Below, piece by piece: positions 8,501 through 18,766 of a stretch of DNA of 64,000 nucleotides. The stretch covers positions 6,682,034-6,746,033 of the forward strand of contig CM063256.1 in the NCBI GenBank assembly GCA_032158295.1, read 5' to 3'. Position 1 is the first letter of the stretch; each line of letters opens with the position of its first letter. This stretch comes from Pycnopodia helianthoides. Its lineage: Eukaryota; Echinodermata; Asteroidea; Forcipulatida; Asteriidae. The notes under the pieces are model-generated. The model had not been told where the DNA came from. It worked only from the letters and a program-made list of their open reading frames with translations, and searched no databases. The position numbers were made by a program, and so were the translations under genes.

Positions 8501-11500
8501 AGTTCAAACTTTTATTTCAATTATAAATTATTTTGAAAGGTCTATGATGGCTACATGTCAAACCAGCATGCATACCTGTGACAATGACTTTGAAATGTCA
8601 ACGTCTACTTGGCGTACTGGTGTTTACCTGCAAATGCGTATTATTTTAACAGCAAGTTCAAAATGTCGAAAAGCAGGCTTTGCAATGATGACTGGCCTGA
8701 TCCGAAGGTCTGTGTTTTTTTCTGGTGAACATCCAGTGTATTATAGTTGAGTGTTTTAACAATGTAGTTTAAAGATTGTAGGCTTTGCAATGTTGAGTAT
8801 GACATTGGAATTGTTGAAATAGTAGAGGTCGTTCAGACACAGTACTTAAGTCAGTTTAAACTCTGTGTGTACGAACGGTACTAAAGTAATACCGATTCGG
8901 GTTTAACCTCGAAAAGTTAGACCGTCGAGCGGGAAGGGTTATCTTCAGATTCAGACCACTTCGGTTTTATTTTTTAACACTGCGTGTGGACAACAGAATA
9001 AAAATGGCCACATCCGGTTTAACTCACAAGAGATGACTGGTGACTGTGTAAGGTCGATACGTAGGTAATTCGTACGCCTCAACGAACACATATCAAAATG
9101 AGAGAAAGCGTGCGTCTTTCGTTTTGGTTAATATCCGTCTAGCTCACCTGTAATATAAGTTCAGTTTCACCAAAATCTCTCTGAATACGATCGTTTAAAA
9201 ACGCTACATTTTCAGCCATGTCAGTTGATTCCTGCCAATCATATCCATATTCATTTTGGCCAATATCAAATCCATGTCCTACACATCAGTCATTAGTAAA
9301 AGCACATGTGTTCGTCGATCCACAACAAAATTGATTGAAAATGTAATGACTCCCACAAATACTTGTAATTTGTACTTGTAAATGCCAAGAAAGATTGTCA
9401 TACAAAAGGGCCGTGTACAAGGAGTTAAAACAAGGGAAATATTGCGCATTTGGTAGTGTTTACAGAGCCGATGTCTCTGGGTAAACGAGTGGATGTAGGA
9501 CAAAACGAAGCATTGCGACTGCGCCACTTTGGGACAATCGGATCGCATCAGGACATAAAAACACATCTAAAAATAAGAGGTATTTTAAACTCGCTCTGTT
9601 TTATACGGTGGCCCTGAAGGGACATCGAACATACATATTAACGTAAATATTTACGTAAATATTCACGTTTTTGCCCCAAATCGCAAATATTCACGAAAAT
9701 ATTTACGTAAATATTTGCAGTTTATTGTCCGTGTCGCGAATATTTACGTAAATATTTACGTAAATATTTGCAATTTGTGCCCCAACACAAATAATTATTT
9801 ACGTATATATTCACGTAAATATTCACGATTTGTGCCCTAGGTCGCAAATATTTACGTAAATATTTACGTAAATATTCACGACTTGATAGCATAGTATTGG
9901 GCCCAAAATAGCAGCCGCGTATTAAGATTATTAGAATACATGCAGTACAGGGAGGTGACAAAATAGCACATTTGGCTCATTTCTGTTGGCGAATCCGTTA
10001 TTTTATCCGAAGGAATATTAAAATATTAACCATGACATACAGATTTTCATTTGATAGATAAAATTCATTGGAAAATGTAAAAAACATTTTTTTTGTTTTT
10101 AACCCGCTAAATAATAGTAAACAAGCAGACAGAGGTGAGCCATTTGTCACCTCCCTGTATTGCATGTATTCTTATATTCTGAATACGCGACTGGCCGATC
10201 TGCGAATACGCGGCTTACTATTTCGGGCCCAATACTAGCAAAATATAATTACGGATGGCCGGGTTGCGATTTGGACACAAATCGTGAATATTTGCGATTG
10301 GGGGCACAAATCGCAAATATTCACGTAAAATATTTGCGATCGGGGGCAAAAATCGCAAATATTCACGTAAATATTTGCGATTTGGGAAACAAATCGTGAA
10401 TACTCACGTAAATATTTACGTAAATATTTGCATGTTTGGTCACAAATCGTAAATATTTACGTGAATATTTACGTAAATATTCGTGACACGGACAATAATC
10501 GCAAATATTTACATGAATATTTGCGAACTGTGGCAAAGATTTATGTTTAAAAAAATTAAAACCGATTGCAACATTTGAATGTTGCCAGGAATAAACCGGA
10601 TGTCAGCATGTAGGTTTTGACCTCTTAAAACCGAAGATCGATGCTGTCTGAACGCGACTGCCCAACGCTGTTCATAAAGTTAAACTGTCTTGTTTTGGGT
10701 CAAACTTTAGTACGCTGTCTAAACATAGCCGTAGAGGCCGGTATAGGCTCTGAGAAGAACCGGTGGTTATTATCGACGTTTCGACTACTGTGTGATGCTG
10801 TCTGTACGCGACTGCCCGCCGCTGTTCATAAAGTAAAGGGTATGAGTTTTATACATGGTGCAAAAAACATTTTCTTTGATTTTACAGCCGATCGATTGTC
10901 TGGCTCCATCGTGAGAGCAGGCATTGAGAACGACATTTTGAACAATCCTGCGTGTGGGTTACCGGTTACAGCAGACCAAGCATCGAGCCCTGAGGCACAT
11001 TTACAGTTTGTATGTAACCCTCCCCTGGTTGCCCGATATGTCAGTGTAAACATACCGAGACGTGCCCCGGAATATCTGGGCGAGTGTCCAGGAGCGATTG
11101 GAAAGGAATATCTGACACTGTGTGAAGTAATGGTTGAGGAGTACCACATGAACGACTGCCCTCAAACAACAAGTAAGCAATAAATAAAAGGAGCTTACTG
11201 TATGACGAAAGTCGATAAAACTAAACGATTAGATTAAATCACTAAATAACTTTGATGCCGACAAATTAATTAAAAAAGATAGCCTGATATTCCAGTGTGA
11301 GGTATTTTCTTATAGTACCAATGTTATTGAATATAAGAGAGAGAGAAGAAGAAAAAACACACGAAAAGCTGATCCAGTGAATGTGTGCTGAAAAGCCCCC
11401 AACCTAACAAACAAAACAATTCAAAAGACAAAAAATGTATACAAATAAATTCAAATTATTAAGTACAATGTCTTGAACTTGTAATTACCTATGTCATTCA

Positions 11501-12512
11501 TCGTCGTTGGTTTCGGGATTGTAAAATTCACACACTGTAACGCAGGCGCGGTTCTTGAGCCAATATTTTTTTTTGGGGGGGGGGGGCTAAACCATTCGCA
11601 CGTGACGTCACCCTCTAACTTTAGCTACTGCTATTTCATTTTGAGAGACGAAAAAGAACCGTACAGCGCATTTTCATGTATTTTGCGCATAATAAGCTTC
11701 ATTTCCAAACTCATATTGGTTTCACGTTCATGGAATACAAAACAAAACGAGGTAGAAGTGCAGGTGGAAACCGCAAATTCTAAGCACCGCGCTTGTCCGT
11801 TGTGAAATGTTGAATGGGTCGTAAAGCATTTAACAGTACAATAATATGGGCCAAGACAAGGTTACAAGACCGTGCAAATCTGTTCATTTCGAATTTATAA
11901 TGAAGATCTAGTACTTTACAGTTTTGCATCTTCTCCTCCCCCCTTTTTTTTTGGGGGGGGGGGAGAGTGGTTAGACAAAAGTTTTGGGGCTAAAGGCCCC
12001 CCCCCCTAGAGCCGCGCCTGCTGTAATGACGACACTGCATTTGTTTTAGGGGTCGATTTTGGTCAATACCATTTAGGGGTTTTTGCGTTATATGTTAAAA
12101 ACGAGTCCAAACGCTGATGTCTCAGAGAAAAGCACATCAGGGTTAATTTATGCTATAAGTTTTATACGACACACCATTTTCTCACTTTTTACCCATGACA
12201 TTTTGTTTCTGGTTTTAATCGTCAGCCCTTGGTACATCTACAGCTGCCACAAACGTAGACCCGTCGGTCGCCATTGCATGCATGTCCACATTGATGTTTG
12301 AGGGGAAATGTGTTGCCAATCCACGCCCTCTGTCGGTCGTAAACAAAAAATCACCCATGCAATGTTTCCTTAGTTGTAAGATGAATAACGAGTGTTGGTC
12401 TTTCGACTACGTCATGACTTCTGGTCAGTGTAGGCTCTATGATGTAAAGGCTGGAGACTTGAAGGCAGATGATCAGCCAGGCTGCTTGGTTTATGTGGTA
12501 GTCCGTGGCTAG
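5541..12512 (+). CDS. Lectin gene 1: secreted F-type lectin (fucolectin) with C-terminal PAN/apple-like domain
   Basis: Five coding exons: 5541-5649, 5930-6049, 8411-8497, 10888-11172 and 12244-12512. All introns are phase 1 with GT..AG ends, giving 870 nt and 289 aa. Residues 12-31 (TLLIFLTGFLVMFFPLCCWC) form a signal-peptide core, so the protein is probably secreted. Exons 2-4 encode an F-type lectin domain: LRGMHASQNSNF, AIDGN, CTHT, HPWWKVDL, ITLVNR, RLSGSIVRAG, ARYVSV, LTLCEV. Such domains bind fucose in innate recognition. Exon 5 is Cys-rich (CFLSCK, NECWSFDY, GQCRLYD, PGC), like PAN/apple modules. The His and first Arg of the HX26RXDX4(R/K) motif are kept, but Asp is Glu and the second half is one residue short. 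The vicinal Cys pair is C-S. Fucose binding is therefore uncertain. The start is chosen for its Kozak context and signal peptide. Confidence 0.85.
6050..8410. other. Intron 2 of lectin gene 1
   Basis: It is AT-rich with degenerate direct repeats related to the 3694-4225 satellite. Perfect TGACGTCA palindromes occur at 6730, 6741, 6856 and 7249. A cryptic acceptor-like TTTTTGCAG ends near 8262. No exon is supported inside. Confidence 0.6.
8498..10887. other. Intron 3 of lectin gene 1
   Basis: The intron shares its two ends with units 2-4. The middle differs: the 400-bp TTAA element and 30-bp triplet repeat of the other units are absent, and a foldback inverted repeat is present instead. Confidence 0.6.
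9636..10530. repeat. Large foldback inverted repeat with arrays of ACGTAAATATTTACGT palindromes
   Basis: Two arms of about 350 bp (9636-9965 and 10140-10530) are reverse complements. The phrase TATTGGGCCC at 9895 matches GGGCCCAATA at 10226, CAGGGAGGTGACA at 9948 matches TGTCACCTCCCTG at 10145, and TTGTCCGTGTC at 9725 matches GACACGGACAA at 10484. The outer part of each arm is a degenerate array of (CGTAAATATTTA) palindromes alternating with 'gcaaatcgtg'-type spacers. It is found only in unit 1. Confidence 0.75.
11173..12243. other. Intron 4 of lectin gene 1
   Basis: Contains a hAT-like non-autonomous element at 11543-12020. An in-frame alternative acceptor lies at 12225/12226, 18 nt upstream of the chosen one, and would add six residues (LGTSTA). 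Confidence 0.6.
11543..12020. mobile_element. hAT-like non-autonomous element in intron 4
   Basis: Terminal inverted repeats CAGGCGCGGTTCT and (opposite strand) CAGGCGCGGCTCT bound a 478-bp element with long G and C runs. The flanking octamers CTGTAACG and CTGTAATG match at 7 of 8 bases, the target-duplication length of hAT elements. Equivalent copies lie in units 2 and 4, and a 3' remnant in unit 3. Confidence 0.75.
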
Positions 12513-13595
12513 ACCATATTGATATTATACGGTTGCCTATTTAACCAAATAGACGAAATTCATTAACGATTAGTGTTTTTATTAATATTTTAATTATCAA
12601 AAATCTGATCCTTAATTAAGAAGTCAATATACTTTTTTTTAAGCGGCAATTTTTGCCTTATAAGTAATTGGTCAGCAGCCACTTTCCTCTTAAGTTTAAT
12701 TGGCCAGTTTTTACATATTTGTTGGTGAAGTCACTTAGTTCGTTAAACTTGTGAAAATGTGTCAAATGCCGTTGCCGTTTAATTGTTAAGTTCATCACTT
12801 TCCAAGAAATGGTCAAATCCCCTTACACTATTATTTGTTTTCAAATTCTAACTAGTTGTCAAATCTTTTTAAATTCCACAATATTGTAGGTTAAGGCTAC
12901 TTTCAATTTCCCACTAATTTGTAAATGTTGTCACATTTTCTTGGTTAGTCTGAGTTACCAAGAATGGTCCAATAAGTTAGTTCCCTATAGTGATGTTAAG
13001 GGTAATGGTAATCTAGTGTTGTTATAGAAGCATAAAACAAAGTCTATTTCACAATATTATTGTAAAGAAGCATTTATTCAATCAAAATATCTTAAACAGC
13101 TTACTAGTTACCAATGCACCCCCTTTCTTCTCACAAATTCATGTACAGGACTATCAGATTTGTGTTTTTCAGAAGTTTAAATGTAAAGTTCAATCTGCAA
13201 GGGAATTTTGTTGTTCAAAGGTATCCATTGATTACATTTTCACAGGTTTTTTTTTTGTTTTTTTGTTTAGGTCAGAGACGATAGGAAATCATGTACACGT
13301 CTGAAACGGTACTATTTAGTTTCCCTTTATTCTAATATATCTTATGCAATGTTTAGTCCTGAAAAATAATGGAAATCGGAAAAACACAGTCACGAATAGA
13401 GAACTGTCTGTTCCCTTTTGATTTTAGATACAATATTAATGTTCTTACATACATTTACATGAAAGTTTTTACTTTAGTTCTGCCTATTGAACCTTTGTTG
13501 TTTGGGTTGGTCTCATGTGACTACCCTTAGAGTCGGTCATTATACTTTGAAGTAGATTACATATTAACTTATTTTGGGTTGAACAAAGAAAAATT
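12513..13595. other. 3' flank of lectin gene 1
   Basis: AT-rich sequence shared by all units, presumably including the 3' UTR. I see no AATAAA within 500 bases after the stop. The 72-nt candidate exon present in units 2 and 3 is deleted here: after ACAATATTA at about 13439 the sequence jumps to the downstream flank. Confidence 0.5.
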
Positions 13596-13668
13596 GACTA
13601 GAGCAGGACTTAAACCTGGAACCTCTGGATTAACATGCCAGCACTCTACCAACTGAGCTATCTAGCCC
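13596..13668 (-). repeat. Degenerate tRNA-like sequence (tRNA-derived SINE relic)
   Basis: The minus strand folds as a near-cloverleaf: acceptor GGGCTAG, A-box TAGCTCAGTTGG, a 7-base loop ATGTTAA giving anticodon GTT, and a decayed B-box GGTTTAAGTCC. Mismatches in the anticodon stem and B-box argue against a functional tRNA gene. The element is repeated at the same place in units 2 and 3. Confidence 0.6.
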
Positions 13669-14054
13669 TATATTGGCGGTCTCCCCATTTTGTTAATATC
13701 TTTGTGTTGGGTTGCCAGTCAGAAGCTATTCAACCTGTAACTGCTGTCTTACACTCAAGTTTTACGATACAACCTGGGTAGCGGCAGGAAAGGGATATCC
13801 TTAACCCTTTAGTCCCTGCACTGCCCGAATTTGCTGAAAATATTTTAGTTTTCAAGACTCTTGCAGTTAATTACTCGAATCGTGGTTCAAACTATTTAAA
13901 AGATACCCAATTAGGCTTGTTATTTTTCATTAGGTTAAAATAAACACAATAGTTTATGAGGCTGTTACCTAGCATGAAATGCTCATACTGATTAAATGCT
14001 AAGGCATTAGTATTTAACAGTATCATCATGATGAAAGAAAACTAAATTGTTTTG

Positions 14055-14447
14055 TTAACGGAACATTACAGAATTGGTAAGAAAAAAACTTATAAAATAT
14101 ACTTTTTTATCACAGATTTACATAAAACTTACACGGTCTAATGATGGTGGTAGTAGAAAACAACCCACGAAATATTTCTGTCTGAAATGCCATATTTGAT
14201 GAGAAATGAATAAACTAATTTTCCAATTTGAGTTTATCGCTCAGTGAGCGTTTCATTCAATTTTTGAATCTATATGATTTCATGCAAATGTGTAATCGTT
14301 TTTCACTATTTTCTCGTGACCCAGATGGCCGATCGATCTCAAACTTCTACAGGTTTGTCAGTTTATGTATATGGTGGATTACATAAAGTGCTTACACTGC
14401 CAGCAACTGTTTTGTTAGCAAAAACCAATTCTGTAAAGTTCCTTTAG
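14055..14447 (+). mobile_element. TTAA TIR element, family A
   Basis: The roughly 390-bp element starts AAAGGAACATTACAGAATTG (here TTAACGGAACATTACAG) and ends with its inverted copy. The inner part is conserved in nine other places in the window, in both orientations. Its right end is mutated (TTTAG). Confidence 0.8.
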
Positions 14448-15082
14448 TTAAGCATAATATGTATACATTTAGTAATACTCCAAATGTATTTTGACCGATG
14501 GTTCTATCAAGTTACTACCTCGGTACTGATTATAAAATTGATTACCAAAGAAAACAAATAACAAGTTGCATTTCATACATATTTTCCCCTTTTAAAAAAA
14601 ATCCTCCGCTGTACAAATAGAAAAAAAAAGATGATATCTACTCATTTCAATTTAGTTGTAAATGTTTTATACTAAAAGAAGAAATTGCACGCCTTAAATA
14701 AATTTAACCATGGCTGCATGAGGACTGTCCTCAATTGAAGTAGCAGCGCACATCATTATCCTATACGCAGAAGACTTGATTACAACTATACGGTCTTATT
14801 GTTTTCATCAGCCGTGTGTGTGTATATCCTTGGATACTATTCTGGCAATAATATGACTGATATCACCCTGGTGATAGCATTGTTGGTAATAAACAGGAAG
14901 ACAAGAAACAGAGGGGGGGGGCGGAAGGGGTTTACCTACGTTGAAAATAATCTCATTCGTCTCACGACGCGGATAGCTCGAAGCTCAACAAACAAAGCCA
15001 ATGCAGAGGCAGTGTGTGCATGCAGGGCACACCGGGGCGCAAATTTATTTTCTGCAGCACATGTCGGCTATGGAGTCAACAG
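14448..15082. other. Spacer sequence of unit 1
   Basis: Non-coding. Parts recur at 47991-48390 and at 33210-33480 and 49590-49845. Contains a short G run near 14914. No gene is supported. Confidence 0.5.
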
Positions 15083-16067
15083 TTAAAGGTACACACCGGC
15101 TTCTTTGGGCTATTTGGGCTACAAAATAGACTAAAACATGATTCTAAAGGTCTTCCTGAAATGGAGAAGATTGGTTCATCAAAGAAACCGTCAAATTTTG
15201 CCGTTTTTGAGCATTTTTCAAAAAACGAAAGTCACGTGACTTTTCGGAACCAAAATGTGGTTCCGAAAAGTCACGTGATCTTCAGAATTAGTTTTACTTG
15301 CAGCCGTATAAAAGTAAATTACTGAACCAAAGTATTTTTCTAAAAACAATTATTCATGAGTATTTGACGAAAAAGACTATGTATTCAGTTTATGGATGCA
15401 AGTTGTAAATAATGATGAAAAATCGAACGTAAGATTCGCATTCAGAGAGTCCGTGCACGGAAGCGTGTTTTACGGCGCATCAGCGTGGGGAGCTAGCGGG
15501 TAATCCTTGGGTGCATGTCCCGCACAGCCGGTGCAGTGTCTCGCCGGGCCAGAGAGACAAACCACGGAGGCATGAGCTCGGAGCCTGTGGAGGGGTAGGG
15601 AGCCAGACCATTGATTACGTTTTGTTTTACGAGGGTTTTAGTCTGTAGCCCTATCTATTATTCCCTAACTATTGTTGCGTTACGTGATGCCTGCGCTACA
15701 CACGCGGCGGGACGACGACGAATAGCTGCACGGTGTGGATCGGACTGTGTTTATGTCGGTTTTTTTAATTACACGTGAATTTGTGTTTGATGGATATGAA
15801 GACTGGATCCTTATACCTCGCCATTGTTATAATTAATACATAAACAGATCACTAGTCTACTTAAAACAATGTCACGTAAACATGACAGTTGCAACGGCTG
15901 GAAAAGCGTATACGCTGACCTTTGACCGCGTTTTGGTTTTTTTCACATTTTTCGTTAATTACGTGACATTTTGATGATTTTTTTGTTTACAACAACCCTC
16001 AAAAAATTATTTTCTGTGATTCAACATCACTAAATTAGGTCAACAGTAAGCCGGTGTGTCCCTTTAA
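15083..16067 (+). mobile_element. TTAA TIR element, family B (about 985 bp)
   Basis: Ends are TTAAAGGTACACACCGGCTT on the left and, inverted on the right, TTAAAGGGACACACCGGCTT. The element contains a perfect 21-bp hairpin at 15232-15278 (CACGTGACTTTTCGGAACC arms, 5-base loop). No transposase frame is present, so it is non-autonomous. Further copies are at 31236 (inverted), 33478 (truncated), 47282 (inverted, cut by the gap) and 49845. Confidence 0.85.
15232..15278. repeat. Perfect 21-bp hairpin inside the family B element
   Basis: The arms 15232-15252 and 15258-15278 are exact reverse complements around a 5-base loop. Each arm contains CACGTG (E-box). Confidence 0.9.
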
Positions 16068-16571
16068 CTGTTGACTGTATTGATGAAGTATGCTGCAGAA
16101 AAAAAAAAATCGCCACCGGGGCAAATGGGACATTGCTTGTTCAATGTGATCTAAAATAAACCAAAATAATTTCTGGCAAACCCCCTTTCTGCAAAACAGA
16201 TTCGTCGATATCTATACGGTCTCTTGAGGTCGCACTTTTATGCAGTTTTCTTTTTTCTATTGGTACGTCACAGCCCGAGTTTTTGCCAATCAAGGTTGGA
16301 AAACTATGGAAAGCCATAAATGCAAAGCAAAAAGAGATAGCAACAGTTTAGTCACACAAATATTCAAAAATACTGTTGAATTTGTCGGAAATAAAGCAAC
16401 TAACCATGGGATGTATTTGTGTCAAATAACAATTTGCAAAAGTGATGAATTTGGTCACACTGTCTGTTAACGATTGAATGTTTGCCAACATTCGGCTGTT
16501 TATGCCAACATTCGGCTGTTCATGCCAACCAGCGCGGTTTGTTAATCAACAATGGAAAGGTATATTACTAG
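16068..16571. other. Spacer between units 1 and 2, first part
   Basis: Contains the empty site (16084/16085) of the LINE found at 50853-52309, and a short direct duplication of GCCAACATTCGGCTGTT at 16493-16530. A 76-aa frame (16240-16470) recurs at 52446-52691 but differs mainly by amino-acid-changing bases, so it is not called. Confidence 0.5.
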
Positions 16572-16612
16572 CATTGATCTACATTATACTGACAGTATAA
16601 TGTAGATCAATG
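16572..16612. repeat. Perfect 19-bp hairpin
   Basis: Arms CATTGATCTACATTATACT (16572-16590) and its exact reverse complement (16594-16612) around GAC. The same structure recurs at 53184-53224. Confidence 0.9.
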
Positions 16613-17816
16613 ATTACTAGCGTGAGTGGCGGCAAACAATGTACGTGTCTCCTGCTGCCATAATGTTCACGCGTCAAAAGATGGATTGCAACACGCGCCA
16701 TTGACCGCCATCTTTGATGTCAAACGATGAAAAAGTGTATGCGTGTACGCGCTACGCACGACTCTCAGCCAATGATAGCTCTTCACGCGTGCACAACTCA
16801 TCAAAGATGGTGGTCAATGACGCGTGCAACGTCCGTGCGGGTTACCATTGTCTACGGGCAATTTTGAAAGACTAGTGTCAAGATTTATTTATGACAGCAC
16901 GTGACTCACTTTGTGAGGACATTGTTCAGAAATGATATTATTGTCGGCTGAAAGCAACACAGACTGACTGATTGCATAAATATGTTTAAGGAGCGGCTCT
17001 AAGACGCTCTTAATATTTAAATTATTACCTTTTTATGGCCGAGTAGACATCGTAGATACCGGTCAATAAATATTGTAAATACCCAGGAAAGGTTATCCAT
17101 TCTGAATGGTTGAGTGGAGATCACATAACCATGTTTCAACGTGCGATATAAACACGGCTAGAAGACAGTGTTTAAACACCCATGGCGCGCAATGTTACGC
17201 AGGCACTAATTTATTGCGCGAAAACGTAATCGGTATTCAACCTAGTGTTAGTGTTAGTACGCGCGCGTATGCACAACCGTTGAGCGTGGCATGCATATAT
17301 TGATTTCTTCGCAAAACGAGAGCCCGTAACAATTTTTAAAATATTAGGCCTATGCAAACATTGGCCGCTTTTTTCTAGACGGATCCGAGTGAAATGAAAG
17401 AGCCAGATTTTTTTGTTTTGTTTTTTTGTAACGCACCCACAGATCATTTGAACTTGTTCACAAAAAACACACAAAACAGACAGGGAAACTCGACCACCCC
17501 ACACTCTGAGACCACTGTTACACAACGTGGACGGCATGTAGAAACCAACCTTGGCATCCTTGATACGACCTTGCCTCATTTGTAAAAACGGTCGGGGAAC
17601 GATGAATTCGTATTAACTATCCATTGTTTATTGTTAAGTTTGTTGAGTAGGAGGGACGGCGGCAGTGAAACGTGACAATTAATAGTAGATAGATTGTGGC
17701 GTGTGTTCCACCAAACAGTCAAGTGCATGGTAGGTCTTATAAAACAGTTTCAACTCAAATGCAATGAGGCACGTCTTTATTATATAATTTCATGCGCCTC
17801 GTGAACAGTTGCACAC
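16613..17816. other. Spacer end and conserved upstream block of lectin gene 2
   Basis: Non-coding. Homology to the other upstream blocks starts near 17012. Includes E-box-like and CpG-containing sequence but no supported gene. Confidence 0.5.
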
Positions 17817-18629
17817 TTAAAGGAACACGTTGCCTTCAAATCTCATGAAATTTTACTGTTGGGAGGTGTTCCTTATACTTATTAAGAGTTGTTCTTGCAA
17901 TAAAACGCCTTTAATGTGTTATAATTAGTGAATGGTAATTAAAAAAACCAAACATTGACCTCTGACCCACGAGACATGTCCCGCGAAATGTGTACGTTTT
18001 TCAAGCCGTCAATACGATCGTCGATGCAATAACAGTAACGGGTACCAGACCTTCTTACACCACACAAAGCATCGGTGTTACTAGGTTGGCCCCGCTAAAA
18101 TCATACATTGTACGAGAACCCTGTCTTCGCGTCGTCTACTGTACTGCAGCATGCAGGGGGAGGTCTATGGGTGGTATGGCCGCGGGGTTTTGCTGCTGCT
18201 GGTACGTCCCTGGACGCCCGGACGGACCGAGACGTGGGGACTTTCTACTTAATTATTTAACGTGTGTTTTTTCTTTCTTTTTTCATTCATTTATTAAATG
18301 GATATTTATTGGAAAACAATAAACAAATGGTAATCGTAACATTTTTAATAAAATAATTGCTCAGTCGTAGTTCAACAGCTGCGACTGGAAATAAGACTAA
18401 TAGAATTTGTCCGCCATTTATGGGAGTCAAAATCTTGACTCTCATAAATGGCGGAGCGTTTTGTTTCGCGAAAGTTATCAAAAGCGAAGCATTTCTAAGG
18501 CACGTTTGTGTGGATCATTATATTCTACTTTTAAAACATCTTTCTGACCGTGCTCATTATACATCAAACGCTTTTTATAGCCCCAAAGCGCCCAGCAGCG
18601 CCCAACCCGAAGGCAACGTTTTCCTTTAA
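17817..18629. mobile_element. Foldback TIR element inserted at the same promoter TTAA in unit 2
   Basis: The element is flanked by TTAA (17817-17820 and 18626-18629) at exactly the position used by a different element in unit 1 and empty in units 3 and 4. The ends TTAAAGGAACACGTTGCCTT and (inverted) TTAAAGGAAAACGTTGCCTT match at 19 of 20 bases. The centre is a hairpin near 18410-18456 built on CCGCCATTTATGGGAGTCAA and its complement. No transposase is present. The roughly 809-bp element resembles a foldback family that I associate with sea-star genomes. Confidence 0.85.
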
Positions 18630-18677
18630 CCCATACTGGAATAACCCAGTGCTTTGTCTGTTCTGTCTCGTGCACGT

Positions 18678-18727
18678 ATTGGCTGAGAGCTTGGCTTATA
18701 ACACCTCGCTTTCTCAATCTCAGCATT
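18678..18727 (+). promoter_or_regulatory. Putative core promoter of lectin gene 2
   Basis: Inverted CCAAT box ATTGG at 18678-18682 and TTATAA at 18696-18701. Predicted start near 18722. Same layout as gene 1. Confidence 0.5.
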
Positions 18728-18766
18728 TATACTCTGATACCAGTGAATGGATGCTGAATTGTTATA

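Larger units (their letters stand above)
4308..17011 (+). repeat. Segmental duplication unit 1
   Basis: The unit starts at the phrase TTTAAATTATTACC near 4312, which recurs at the head of all four units. It contains about 1.1 kb of upstream DNA, lectin gene 1 (5541-12512) and a 4.5-kb spacer. Compared with units 2-4 it lacks part of intron 2, has a foldback element in intron 3, and lacks the 72-nt candidate exon downstream. Confidence 0.85.

Noticed and set aside
13596..13668. Functional tRNA-Asn gene
   Set aside because: The anticodon position reads GTT, but stem mismatches and a decayed B-box indicate a relic.
16240..16470. 76-codon frame also found at 52446-52691
   Set aside because: Differences between the copies mostly change amino acids, and no domain or splice context supports a gene.
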